A stretch of DNA of 64,000 bases from Mya arenaria (lineage: Eukaryota; Mollusca; Bivalvia; Myida; Myidae): the NCBI RefSeq assembly GCF_026914265.1, contig NC_069124.1:31953383-32017382 (forward strand), written 5' to 3'. Position numbers and translations under genes: made by a program. Within the stretch, counting starts at the first letter, position 1. Every line of letters starts with the position of its first letter. The notes beneath the pieces are model-generated. The model searched no databases. It was not told where the DNA came from and worked only from the letters and a program-made list of their open reading frames with translations. Below, one piece after another: positions 46,694 to 57,077 of this stretch.

Positions 46694-46981
46694 TCGGATC
46701 ATTTACCAGGAGGTCAACAGGATCCACACCGATTTGGCAGGTTATGGGAAAATAACGCGTGTATAACTTAAGTTGAGATCTACATCGTGATCACCTTTTT
46801 TGCGGAATTTAGGTATTACTATAAAAACCAACAAACGATAAAATTCTGATGTAATTATTTCTTATACCCCCCCCCACCCCAGCCTTTACTTTTTATTGCA
46901 TTTTTGGAACTTTTATTTTTTCGTTTTTTTCTGACGAAGTGTACGCATTGGCGTACTGGCGTATGCCTGGGTACGCGCCTG

Positions 46982-48210
46982 GTTGTGGCTACAAGTTATT
47001 AAGTTGTGGCCACATGTACTGAGATGTGGCCTCAAGTTACTGCGATGTGGCCTCAAGTTACTGCGATGTGGCCTCAAGTTACTGAGTTGTGGCTACAAGT
47101 TACTGCAATATGGCCTCAAGTTACTAAGTTGTGGCTACAAGTTACTAAGTTGTGGCCACATGTACTGAGATTTGGCCACAAGTTACTAAGTTGTGGCTAC
47201 AAGTTACTGCGATGTGGCCTCAAGTTACTGAGTTGTGGCTACAAGTTACTGCAATGTGGCCTCAAGTTACTAAGTTGTGGCTACAAGTTATTAAGTTGTG
47301 GCCACATGTACTGAGATTTGGCCACAAGTTACTAAGTTGTGGCTACAAGTTACTGCGATATGGCCTCAAGTTACTGAGTTGTGGCTACAAGTTACTGCGA
47401 TGTGGCCACAAGTTACTGAGGTGTGGCCTCAAGTTACTGAGGTGTGGCCTCAAGTTACTAAGTTGTGGCCACAAGTTACTAAGTTCTGGCCACAAGTTTC
47501 TGAGATGTGGCCAAAAGTTACTTAGTTGTGGCCACAAGTTACTGAGATGTGACCTCAAGTTACTGAGATGTTGCCTCAAGTTACTGAGATGTGGCCTCAA
47601 GTTACTGAGATGTGGCCTCAAGTTACTGAGATGTGGCCACAAGTTACTGAGATGTGGCCACAAGTTACTGAGATGTGGCCTCAAGTTACTGAGATGTGGC
47701 CACAAGTTACTGAGATGTGGCCTCAAGTTACTGAGATGTGGCCACAAGTTACTGAGATGTTGCCTCAAGTTACTGAGATGTGGCCTCAAGTTACTGAGAT
47801 GTGGCCACAAGTTACTGAGATGTGGCCTCAAGTTACTGAGATGTGGCCACAAGTTACTGAGATGCGGCCACAAGTTACTGCGATGTGGCCTCAAGTTACT
47901 AAGTTGTGGCCTCAAGTTACTGAGATGTTGCCTCAAGTTACTGAGATGTGGCCACAAGTTACTGAGATGTGGCCTCAAGTTACTGAGATGTGGCCTCAAG
48001 TTACTGAGATGTGGCCACAAGTTACTGAGATGCGGCCACAAGTTACTGCGATGTGGCCTCAAGTTACTAAGTTGTGGCCTCAAGTTACTGAGATGTGGCC
48101 TCAAGTTACTGAGATGTGGCCTCAAGTTACTGAGATGCCACAAATTATGAAGCTGTGGCCTCAAGTTATGAAGTTGTGGCCTCAAGTTACTAAGGTGTGG
48201 CCACAGTATG
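46982..48210. repeat. 21-bp satellite array 2, right part
   Basis: About 58 units. The left third keeps the alternating 'gctaca/gcctca' pattern; from about 47390 the units become 'gtggcctcaagttactgagat', as in array 1. Frames of up to 332 codons on the plus strand and 266 on the minus strand are by-products. Confidence 0.95.
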
Positions 48211-48730
48211 AATAAAATGTTGCGGATGTCACCTCTGTGCCAACGTACAAAAGACAGCCCTAAGTCGTGATATATTGCGGTATACCAAATTACGACCTGC
48301 CAGCAGTATGGTATTCACAAGTCTTCTTCATTCACTCCGTTTTTCTTCATCTTGAAGAGCGGGGACTGCAGTGACCTTCGACAAACATCCTCGGAAAAGC
48401 ATAAAATGTGTGTAAAATTAAAGTCTAGTGGCAGCGGACTATGCCCACAATATTTGTGTCGAAATGGTATATAAAACCGCAAAGCCAGTTTTACGAGAGT
48501 TGAATAGTTTATAAGACAGCGTATAAAAATTGTGTTAACGAAAATCAGTAGGACAGTACTGTACCGTTAACTCATCATTATTGTAACACCTTTTCAGCAA
48601 ATGCTGATAATAAATGAATAAAAACATCAGTTTCCATCACTATATCTTTTAGATTAATTCATCCAATTGCTCGAATAAAATGAAACACAACTCGCACACA
48701 CATAAATTAGTGTCTAACATTTGGTAGATA

Positions 48731-48850
48731 CAGTCGAACCCCGTTGGTTCGAATTGGTTTGGCTCGAATTCCTCGTTGGCTCGAACTGGATGTAAATGAC
48801 CGATTGATATACACTGAAGGAAAATCTTTTTCCGCAACGGGGTTCGACTG
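48731..48850. mobile_element. 120-bp MITE, Tc1/mariner-like (in copy 2)
   Basis: Same element, same position and TA flanks as at 41381-41500, with one or two differences, as expected from the segmental duplication. Confidence 0.75.
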
Positions 48851-48917
48851 TATGCTTGTTTGATGAATTAGTATACCCAGTGCCTCAATGTTATCCGTTA
48901 AACTAAGACAAAGATAC

Positions 48918-49500
48918 AAAACTAAAGACGAAACTAAGCAGAAAGTGTTGACCTGATACCATTCACAAAACGAGCCGATCAGTGTCCGTGTTTACTAGAT
49001 ATCACTTGAAAATATTGTTCGGAACACACCTCTACCACTTTACCCCACACTAAGTCACTGAGCTAGATACTTTCGCCAATGTAGAAAAAATGGGTTTTGT
49101 CTATATTTATGAAGTATTTGTGCAAACGTCGTGAATAGATTGTATTTCTTTTTTTGCGATTAAACATTTTACCAGACAGCGAACCATTCGTATTTGAAGC
49201 AAATTCATGGCCGATTGATAACATGCTTAACTTGTAATCCAGATCTTGCCCCCCCCCCCCACTCACACCGCCCCTGCACAATTAACTAGCTTTTTAATGT
49301 TTTTGACCCGAGGTCACATTGACGGTATTATACGTAAAAAACAGTGGCGTCTCTGAAACCATTTTGAATTCTGTAAATCCTAGGTCGGTGGATTTATTTG
49401 CATCTAAAGTCCGTGAATGAAAACAGTCTTTGTAATTCTAGGTTCAAGCTCGGGCTCGGCATGGCGTGTGAAAAAACTAGCAAGTAAGATTGCGCAACCG
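48918..49500. other. Intergenic
   Basis: Contains a run of C at 49248-49260. Nothing else recognised. Confidence 0.4.
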
Positions 49501-49936
49501 TCTCCGTGGCCTAATGGTTAAGGCGTCCGCCTACGGTGCGGGAGGTCGGGGGTTTGATCCCGTGCCGCGTCATACCGAAAGACGTTAAAACGGCTGGTAC
49601 AAGTAGCTCCCTTGCCTGGCGCTCGGCATTAAAAGGGTAGTGCTTGGAAAAATGGTGTACTCAGTACTGGTTCAACCCAGGAAAGTTGTATCCCGTGTAT
49701 CGGTGTTTACACCGAGCACGTTAAATAACCAAGAGGTCTCTTCGCAAAGAGCTAGGGTATCGCACCCGGATCTCTTGTATCTCACTCTGTTTTTTCAAGT
49801 CTTCCAATGTCTGTATTTGACTGCGAATTGCTGTCACTTCTATCTCATGTCACTTATGGCATTTAAACACAATTTAAGTCGTGATGGCGTCACGGCGGGG
49901 TCAAGCCACACAGCAGCCAATGGGCGCGGGCAGACC
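49501..49936 (+). mobile_element. tRNA-derived SINE, near full length
   Basis: The head (49501-49572) has tRNA-like control boxes: A box TGGCCTAATGG (49507-49517) and B box GGTTTGATCCC (49551-49561). The body contains 'tcataccgaaagacgttaaa', 'tgtactcagtactggttcaa' and 'cacggcggggtcaagcca'. A second copy, lacking the A box, is at 55812. It would be copied by a LINE enzyme; the partner LINE is not in the window. Confidence 0.85.
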
Positions 49937-50694
49937 GTGCCATGCGTACATTGGACTTATCTTTGTCAAGCCTCTTATGAAGATGAGAATGATTCATGCA
50001 GGCTAATTAAACACAAACTATGTACTGATTGAACCTTCACATGGTACAAAATAACCATTGCTCGACCGGCAAGGTACGAAGTGACCAACGGTAGGGTACG
50101 AAATAACCCACCGAAGGATATTTATAAGATGACCGAAAATGAGAGGGTACATGATAACTAAGGTACGAAATGTCTAGGTCCCTTGAGTTCTTCCGAACTT
50201 GGAGTACGATAATATTTGTTATTGGTCTCAGAGTTACGATTGTAGTTCTTCTGCTTCTAACTTATGTAAAGGCCAGTTACGGCGTATTGATACCGTTCAA
50301 AGTGGTTTAGTGGCCCGGTAAAGTTACGGTGTTCAAATCATAAATATGTGAATTTTGGATGCCTTGTGACCCATAAATGTACTTGGGATCAACATTTAAC
50401 AATGTGGCTTATCAGAGAACTAGCTTATTTGTAGGTCCGATTCCTTTAATTGTCGGGAAGCAAATCAGGTGACGACGGCAGTAGCCGTGTTGGGTGATCC
50501 CTGGAATATGACAGTTCGGAGTAAGAAAATTAAAAAAAGGACCTGGGACCAGTTTCTCAATTCCTTTATCATTGAAACTTAGCCTCTTTATGGTTCTATA
50601 CAAAAGTCGACAATCCCGCAATACACCGAAGTACTTGTATATGTTGCCACGTATAATCATGAAGTCCGTCGAGCACAATTAAAAACAGGATATG
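49937..50694. other. Intergenic with short 'ggtacgaaatgacc' repeats
   Basis: Between 50041 and 50175 the phrases 'ggtacaaaataacc', 'ggtacgaagtgacc', 'ggtacgaaataaccc', 'gggtacatgataac' and 'ggtacgaaatgtct' follow at irregular 22-40-bp spacing. The remainder, 50176-50694, holds nothing recognised. Confidence 0.5.
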
Positions 50695-50872
50695 CAGTCG
50701 AACTCCGTTGGCTCGAAGTAGCTTGGCTCGAATTTCTCCGGTTGGCTCGAACTGAATAAAAAGGGCCAATTTATTTAAACTGAAGGTAAGCCTTCCCGCT
50801 TGTCTCGATTTTTTGCGTGGCTCGAGGTAAATTTGCAGGTCCCTGCGAGGTCCAGCCGACAGGTGTCGACTG
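50695..50872. mobile_element. MITE related to the CAGTCGAAC family
   Basis: Left end CAGTCGAACTCCGTTGGCTCG and right end ...GGTGTCGACTG followed by TA. It resembles the 120-bp MITE at 41381 but is longer (178 bp) and diverged. The left TA is not preserved. Confidence 0.55.
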
Positions 50873-51090
50873 TATATTGTTTTAGTGAACTTTGTTTATA
50901 ATAGTGTATTCTACAATATAACCGGGAACATACGCTGTTTATAATGAACTAGTTTAATAATATATCCTCATATGTGCAAAAATCATCAAACGTTCATGCT
51001 TGACTCTCGGAATAGTAAATTCGACTTGTATTATAAATGTAAAATAATTATAAGATTGGCAAAATAACCTTGAAATTGAATAAAAAAACC
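50873..51090. other. Intergenic, AT-rich
   Basis: Nothing recognised. Confidence 0.4.
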
Positions 51091-51605
51091 CAAACAATAC
51101 AGATAACGATGAATTTATTCAAACTTTAATATACTTGACAGTCTGAGTCAAATAGTTAATACAAATGTAACGGTGTGAAATATAAGGACGTGGACCTGAA
51201 CAATTATACACATGATAAATCTGCATAATGCTTTACACTATAAAGAATATATACACATGGTAATGAACAAAACATTAAAGAAAATATTATCTTGAAAAGT
51301 TATTCTAATCACCAATCACACTGTCAGCAACCTATCTTCCAAGTACCAATCCATGATCATAACTTCAAATATTGCTCCCGTAAGAAAATACTAGTTCCGT
51401 TTGTTACATTGAAAGTTGTCAAAAACAACATATTTTTATTAACTATTGGCACATGCAGTGTAGTGCAGGCCAGAACACAATACTCAGTATTTCGGTTCAA
51501 ATCATATTCTTAGTGCTTTGGACTCCTCAACTTTGGCAAAGACACCTGCGAAAAAAAAAGACGAGAACTGATCGGTTAATCTCACAACGTCCAACGAGTA
51601 AAGCT
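51091..51605 (-). terminator. 3' untranslated region of the NMNAT-like gene with poly(A) signal
   Basis: AATAAA on the minus strand at 51119-51114 lies about 490 nt after the stop codon. No nearer canonical signal was seen. Confidence 0.4.
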
Positions 51606-52550
51606 TTAAGTCCCTTCTACTGAGTAACGCATTGCAATATTCATCGTGCTTCGTTTCATGCACGGGCACAGTATGCGTTCCGGCGGCCTCGGAGGAAGTT
51701 CCGGACCCGCCGACACCGGCCGCCGCGTTTTCATAAACATGTTCGACAGTTCCATGAACATGTACTCTGATTGGCTTTCGGAGATCCAACCCTTATCTAC
51801 GATTTTCCTTAACATACGGGCTTTGCACGGCTCGCAATTTGAGTTCTTAATTTTTCTAAGTTCGTTCCGGATACCGGTCGAGCTGACGTTTTCTAGCTCG
51901 ATGGGCAATACAACATAGCCTTTCAACGTTTGTAATCCTTTGTACATATCGAAGTAACAACGCTGCTGTTCTGTCATGCCCTTTCGGCCAACGCAGGCGG
52001 CGAAAAAGTCACTTCCGGTGAGACCTCTCACGTGTTTGTAGCCTTCTTTGTGAAAGAAACGATCTGTACCAAACAGAAGCGCGAATTGTGCATGTGGCAG
52101 TTTCAGTTCGGCCCTCAGTATCTTCGGAATAGCCTTCTGCGAAAAGCCTGTGGTCGGGTACACGGAGATCCATGGATAATCACGAATAGCCGCCTCACAC
52201 AAGCGACGTCGATGCTCAAATCGTATCATAACTGGGTCCTGATCTTTTGCAGCCTTTTCCAGAACCATACCGTCCGAACCAATGACCATATATGTCGCCA
52301 CAACCCGGATATGGGTGTTCTCCTCAAACCATGCCCTCGATTCCACGAGTAAACGCACGTGCTGAGTATGCACGGGGTTGAAACAGCCAAACAGACATAT
52401 AATCAAGTCTTCAGTTTTAACGCACGAGCTTTGCCTTGTCGGTAAATCACTATATTCGTTTTCCGTCCGCTCATTTGGACTGTTCACCTCCTTCAGGGTG
52501 GAAAATACTGGCTCATCCTCTTCAAAACCCACTCCCGAAAACCGTTCCAT
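51606..52550 (-). CDS. NMNAT-like nucleotide adenylyltransferase
   Basis: A 314-residue single-exon frame. It carries the nucleotidylyltransferase signature G-C-F-N-P-V-H-T-Q-H (residues 55-64; GxFxPxHxxH binds ATP), 'LLFGTDRF' (158-165) and the SSTGIR motif (223-228; the SxTxxR phosphate-binding site), in the order found in nicotinamide mononucleotide adenylyltransferases. Such enzymes make NAD from NMN and ATP. Compared with animal NMNAT1/3 there is an extra N-terminal tail of about 50 residues and a C-terminal proline/cysteine tail (277-314). The sequence is distant enough that the NMN pocket is not assured; another adenylyl- or cytidylyltransferase substrate is possible. The start is the ATG at 52550. 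'acttccgg'-like sequence ('tatttccggtggccac' at 52702) may be an ETS site of a TATA-less promoter. Confidence 0.75.
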   Translation of the reverse strand: MERFSGVGFEEDEPVFSTLKEVNSPNERTENEYSDLPTRQSSCVKTEDLIICLFGCFNPVHTQHVRLLVESRAWFEENTHIRVVATYMVIGSDGMVLEKAAKDQDPVMIRFEHRRRLCEAAIRDYPWISVYPTTGFSQKAIPKILRAELKLPHAQFALLFGTDRFFHKEGYKHVRGLTGSDFFAACVGRKGMTEQQRCYFDMYKGLQTLKGYVVLPIELENVSSTGIRNELRKIKNSNCEPCKARMLRKIVDKGWISESQSEYMFMELSNMFMKTRRPVSAGPELPPRPPERILCPCMKRSTMNIAMRYSVEGT

Positions 52551-53205
52551 GTTTGCGTCCAGAGAAAAAATATCTCAAAAGTTTATATCTATTCTTTTGT
52601 TCGTTACCCTTTCCAGGAATATCTTAAATGTTATATATCAACACGTTTATAGCCACTTTTATACACTGAACTGGGATGCTGTTTCACACAGACAAGATGA
52701 TGTATTTCCGGTGGCCACTTGAAGCAGTTAAAGATACTTTCTTGTATTCTGATTAGCTAGTGACACTATCTTCAAATAATTAGTTTCTCGCGCAATTAAC
52801 GTCTGTGACAAATTAATTACGCATTTATAAGCAAAAAAAAATCAAGAAAACAAGTTTGAAGTGATATTGCCCAGTATTCTAAAAAAAAACGTTTTAGAAT
52901 AGGATGACATCCCGTTGAATCACTGAGGTTCAAGTTTAAATGTTCCGATTGAATGTATTTTCAAACAAAACATCACATGTCGTTCTTAGTGTTGCTTTTA
53001 ACGGCCTACGCCGATATTATTGGACAAAACAACCCCGTAACGCACTATTTTATTTTATATTTGCTCAACTGCCACGCTGCACATGAAGAATACCGGGTAC
53101 TTCCGTATAATCGATAACAACCTTTAATCGATGGAATGACACAATAGCGAGTTCAGCGTAATTTGTGGGGAGTCCATACTGCATAAGAAAGATAGATTAA
53201 TATGA
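52551..53205. other. Upstream of the NMNAT-like gene; intergenic
   Basis: Nothing recognised beyond the possible promoter element near 52702. Confidence 0.4.
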
Positions 53206-53523
53206 CAGGGGCGTAGCTAGGGCATTTAAAACTTGTAATCACGATGATTCTATGTGAGTTTGGGGAATTTTATATGCAAATTACACACACTCAATTATAC
53301 TTGCATTGATTACAATAAAACCAAGCAATACACTCTGCACGTAGTTTAAATAAACACCAAACTTGCTTTGTTTAAAATAAAACAAACTTTTGAACTGTTG
53401 AAAGTGTTTGAGTAGCTATTAGTTTTATTGCATTTTGGGGTTATTCCGAAATTTAGTCTTTTTTTTAAAAAAAAAAGTTGTCGGCTCAGGCCTATAATGG
53501 CTATATGTAGCTACGCCGCACTG
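53206..53523. mobile_element. hAT-like MITE
   Basis: Ends CAGGGGCGTAGCTA and TAGCTACGCCGCACTG are inverted with a small insertion. Flanks TAATATGA and TATGATGA agree at six of eight positions, consistent with an 8-bp duplication. 318 bp, noncoding. The termini resemble those of the large hAT element at 43510. Confidence 0.65.
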
Positions 53524-53695
53524 TATGATGATGATGGTGTTTCGTACTAGTTTCGGTTTTTGCGATAAAGTGTCTTACTCAGAAAAAAAACACGTTATTT
53601 GTTAACTCTAACATCATCATTGTCAATTAAGGGACAGCAGTACTTGCGAAAAACCATCTGATTCCTGTGGGGAAGTACTAGGTCAGTTCAATTGT
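53524..53695. other. Intergenic
   Basis: Nothing recognised. Confidence 0.4.
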
Positions 53696-53785
53696 AACAA
53701 CTCGGCCATCTCCGGCAAGCTTCGAGATCGAGTCAATTCTGTTTGATACTGGCCGAGGTGTTCCGATTGCAGATCAGTCATGGAG
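53696..53785 (+). repeat. ~85-bp conserved dispersed segment (copy 2)
   Basis: 'acaactcggccatctccggc', 'aagcttcgaga' and 'gtttgatactggccgaggtg' match the reverse complement of 35309-35400. Confidence 0.6.
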
Positions 53786-53897
53786 ATGCATTCAGCCTGG
53801 GACCAATACTTATCCTTCTCCCAGATTCAGTGGAAGCAAAGAAAACTCAGAAATCAAACGTAGTGCCCAAGGTCTATAGTCATGAAAAAAATGCATA

Positions 53898-54216
53898 TTT
53901 TTTTGCATTCTCACAGATTGACCGTTTTGACATTTTAGTTTTTGTCTCAGAATCAGCTGATTTTGGTTTCAATGCTTTCAATTCAGTCATACAGAATAGC
54001 TCAATATAGAACAGATCTCAATTGATTGAACAAAAAACTACCGTTAGTAACGCTTTCAGCTATAAAACATCACTGACGTAAATGAGAAAATCTCCGGTCT
54101 GATCTTTTGTCAGTAGTCACAGGTTTTCAGACATTTACGCAAAAAATGGCTCATTCAAAGAAAAATAAATAAAAAAGAGTGGTCTAAACGGTCAATCTGT
54201 GAGAGTGCAGCTTTAA
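53898..54216. mobile_element. Fold-back MITE, TTAAAGCTGCACTCTCAC family (copy 2)
   Basis: The right end 'gtcaatctgtgagagtgcag' with 'ctttaa' is intact. The left end is eroded ('tgcattctcacagattgacc'). The arms pair over most of their length. Confidence 0.65.
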
Positions 54217-54335
54217 AGCACGTTTTATGTAATAAGTTCCTCATATACGCTAGTTAATGATTACAAGTTGGTCTTTAATTACTTACTCGTATAATATGTA
54301 CCTACTTTTGTTTGTGTTCGATTCGAAGCAACAGT

Positions 54336-54690
54336 TTAAAGCTGCACTCTCACAGATTGAATGTTTAGACAATTTCTTTATTTTTTGTCGTGGAACGAGC
54401 CATTATTTGCGAAAATCCATGGAAACCAGTGATATAAGACTGCTGAACAAATATCAGATCGTAGATTTATATAATTAAGTTCAAAAAATAATGTTTTATG
54501 CGGTTTTCTTAAACCGGTTTAAGCCATAAAACATTAATTTTCGAACGGAAATATGAAGATCTACGATCTGATATTTTGTCAGCAATCTTATATCATTGGT
54601 TTGAAGATATTTACGCAAAAAAATGCCCTCTCCATGACAAAAAAATGAAAAAGTTGTAAAAATGGTATATCTGTGAGAGTGCAGCTTTAA
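54336..54690. mobile_element. Fold-back MITE, TTAAAGCTGCACTCTCAC family (copy 3)
   Basis: Complete copy of 355 bp, TTAAAGCTGCACTCTCACAG at the left and its inverse at the right. Arms meet at the palindrome AAACCGGTTT (about 54514-54523). The whole element is one imperfect hairpin, with no coding content. Confidence 0.85.
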
Positions 54691-55811
54691 GTTTCAGAAC
54701 GTTGTTCCATGATAACGTACATTTCTATACGCGCTTGTTTCTAATTATTTTTTTCTTGTTATGTTTATTAACTAAAAATAGCGGAACTAGGCTATTCGTC
54801 CTATTTATATATAAAAAGATCCGTTATTTATTATAATAGTATTTTGAGCCGGTATAATCAGCCTTTTGCACAAAACCGGATCGTGACATTTCTCAAGATC
54901 TTTTGTCTTTGAGGAGGACTTGGCAAATAGCTAACAAGAGGTATATCCGTTTCAGACGATAGTATCATGATCAACCGTTTGAACAGTGATAAATGCGTCA
55001 ATTTTCTTGCGCATTGCGCTGCGTATTTGCGTTTAGCCATGACGGCTACAAGTTGACAACTGGTTCGCATTTTAGGCGTTTACTTATTGGTCAGTCCTAT
55101 GAGAAGACTGTGTAAGAAAATCGGTTGATGTAAATCAGTGATAGCGATCAGTATCCTGTTTAGTTCAATGAGATGACAGTATACTTCAAATTTGTCAATG
55201 CATTTATTTCAGTACATGAGAAGTCAGCCATTATTGCTTTTTATAAAATGATTTTCAAATTTGCAAATACATTTATATCAGCAATTCAGCAGTCAGCCAT
55301 TATTGATTTTAATCAGGTGAAGCGGTTGGAATAAACAATGTTAGTGGTCAACATAATATTTTGTTAACATTATTGTATTTAATAAACCTGTTCATATACT
55401 TTGGCTTGTTTTAAATTAGATAAATTCCCATTTTATACTTTAAATATTATAATGTCAGAGTTGCTGACAAATGTTTATTAAATGTCGTTCTATAATTTTC
55501 TGTGCCACGGAATAATGCACATCGACGGCAGGTTCATAATGAATCCCCATTTTTCTATTTTTCTAGTTCTTTTAGCCCATCATAACGAAGGGTTCGGTAA
55601 ACCTGCTCCGAATGTAGGACAAAACATCCATCAAAATGATGTGGGATACTTTGTCCACCCTCTCAAAATGATGTGGGATATTTTGTCCACATAGTCAAAA
55701 TTAGCATGGGATGTTTTGTCCATGTGATGTTTTGTCCGGCTCCTACCTGCTACCCCGCTGAGATGATACTGTGGGAGGTGCCATAAAACCCATAACGCAC
55801 GTTCAAATACA
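54691..55811. other. Intergenic with 'gatgtgggatattttgtcc' repeats (55615-55735)
   Basis: Four loosely spaced copies of 'gatgtgggatactttgtcca' or variants fall between 55615 and 55735. No gene recognised; the ORF 54858-55070 lacks a known motif. Confidence 0.45.
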
Positions 55812-56236
55812 CAGGAGCGGGAGGTCGTGGATTCGATCCCGGGTCGCGTCATACCGAAAGACGTTAAAAGTTAGTACCTCCCTTGCCTGGCGCTCGGCAT
55901 TTAAAGGGTATTGCTTGGAACAATGGTGTACTCAGTACTGGTTCAACCCAGGAAAGTTGTATCCCGTGTATCGGTGCTTTACACCGAGCACGTTAAATAA
56001 CCAAGAAGTCTCTTCGCAAAGAGCTAGGGTATCGCTCCCGGATCTCTTGCATCTCACTCTGTTTCTTAAAGTCTTCTAATGTCTGGATTTGACTGCGAAT
56101 TGCTGTCACTTCTATCTCATGTCACTTATGGCATTTAAACACAATTTAAGTTGTGATGGCGTCACGGCGGGGTCAAGCCATAATGCAGCCAATGGGCGCG
56201 GGCAGACCTTGATAAACTCAAATAAACAAACAAATA
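55812..56236 (+). mobile_element. tRNA-derived SINE, 5'-truncated copy
   Basis: It has the B box (GATTCGATCCC at 55830) but not the A-box part, then the same body as 49573-49936. It ends with a simple tail 'aaactcaaataaacaaacaa'. The left part is replaced by 'cccataacgcacgttcaaat', so it is either truncated or a chimera. Confidence 0.8.
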
Positions 56237-56775
56237 CACAGGAATTTTACCTTTCAGAGACATCGATTTATACATAAAAGAGGACAAAATATATTTCAAA
56301 TATCATTTTATGAATAAGTGCTAATAAAAGAACAAAAAATCATTATGCTGTTTGAAGTAAAGCGATCGGCTGTTTTCAAAAAAACTCAAAAAAGAAGAAT
56401 AAATTTTCGGTCCTTTTTGTTTCCACTAAAAGAACACACCATCAGATGGAGAAAAAAAATAATAGAATTACAATACAATTGTTATCTTAAAGAGGAAGAG
56501 TTTTCTAACATTTTAGTAGAAAGTTAAACTATTCGTGGATTAACCTTTTAGTGATATCAAATAATTACATTTTATATAATTATAGAGGAACTTTCGTAAC
56601 ACCGGATTTCCCGAAAACAGGAGGTATCCGAATTTGATTGGTACATTTCTGAAAAAGGACGATGGATAGATCTTTGGCGTATAAACAGACGAAAATTAAT
56701 AATACTCGATTCCCATTGGTCCACAAATAAGCGCATACAAACTAACTACAAAAATAAGGAGCTTGAATTCCTTTG
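56237..56775. other. Intergenic
   Basis: Nothing recognised. Confidence 0.4.
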
Positions 56776-56828
<53 letters not shown>

Positions 56829-56880
56829 CCACCATCATCACCACCTCCACCACCACAAAATAAACCACAACAATCATCAT

Positions 56881-56918
<38 letters not shown>

Positions 56919-57077
56919 CCACCACCATCACAACCACCACCACCACCACCACACCACCACCACCACCATCATCATCACCACCTCCACCACACCACCACCA
57001 ACACCATCACCACCACCATCATCATCATCATCATCATCATCATCATTATCACAATCATCATCATCATCATCATCAGT
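56776..57077. repeat. CAT/CAC trinucleotide microsatellite
   Basis: About 300 bp of CAT and CAC triplets, with short CAA and CTC interruptions. It opens polyhistidine and polymethionine frames, which are not genes. Uninterrupted CAT runs at both ends suggest ongoing length change. Confidence 0.95.

Larger units (their letters stand above)
43510..46981 (-). mobile_element. Degenerate hAT transposon inserted in the satellite
   Basis: The ends CAGGGGTGTAACTAGG and CCTGGGTACGCGCCTG are inverted at 12 of 16 positions, as in hAT elements. GTTGT directly repeats on both sides (43505-43509 and 46982-46986), shorter than the usual 8 bp. Inside, on the minus strand, are a possible first transposase exon (46578-46693) and a last exon with the hAT dimerisation domain (44620-45037). 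The middle coding region is absent and two MITEs occupy part of it (45298-45491, 45554-46354). A 'tacagtcaaacc' fragment lies at 44365. The element is dead. Confidence 0.8.
41571..48917. repeat. Segmental duplication, copy 2 (interrupted)
   Basis: It begins directly after copy 1, with the MITE CACTGGCACCGG (41567-41773) at the junction. The order of parts equals copy 1. The satellite is longer (876 bp plus 1229 bp) and is split by the hAT element at 43510-46981. Subtracting the insert and the satellite expansion gives the size of copy 1 within about 15 bp. Confidence 0.9.

Noticed and set aside
42625-48215. Long open frames of up to 332 codons on both strands
   Set aside because: They lie wholly in the 21-bp satellite, are heptad-monotonous, open in several frames at once, and lack start context or splice sites.
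49501-49572. Functional tRNA gene
   Set aside because: A and B boxes are present, but the sequence runs into a SINE body shared with 55812-56236 and no convincing acceptor stem closes it.
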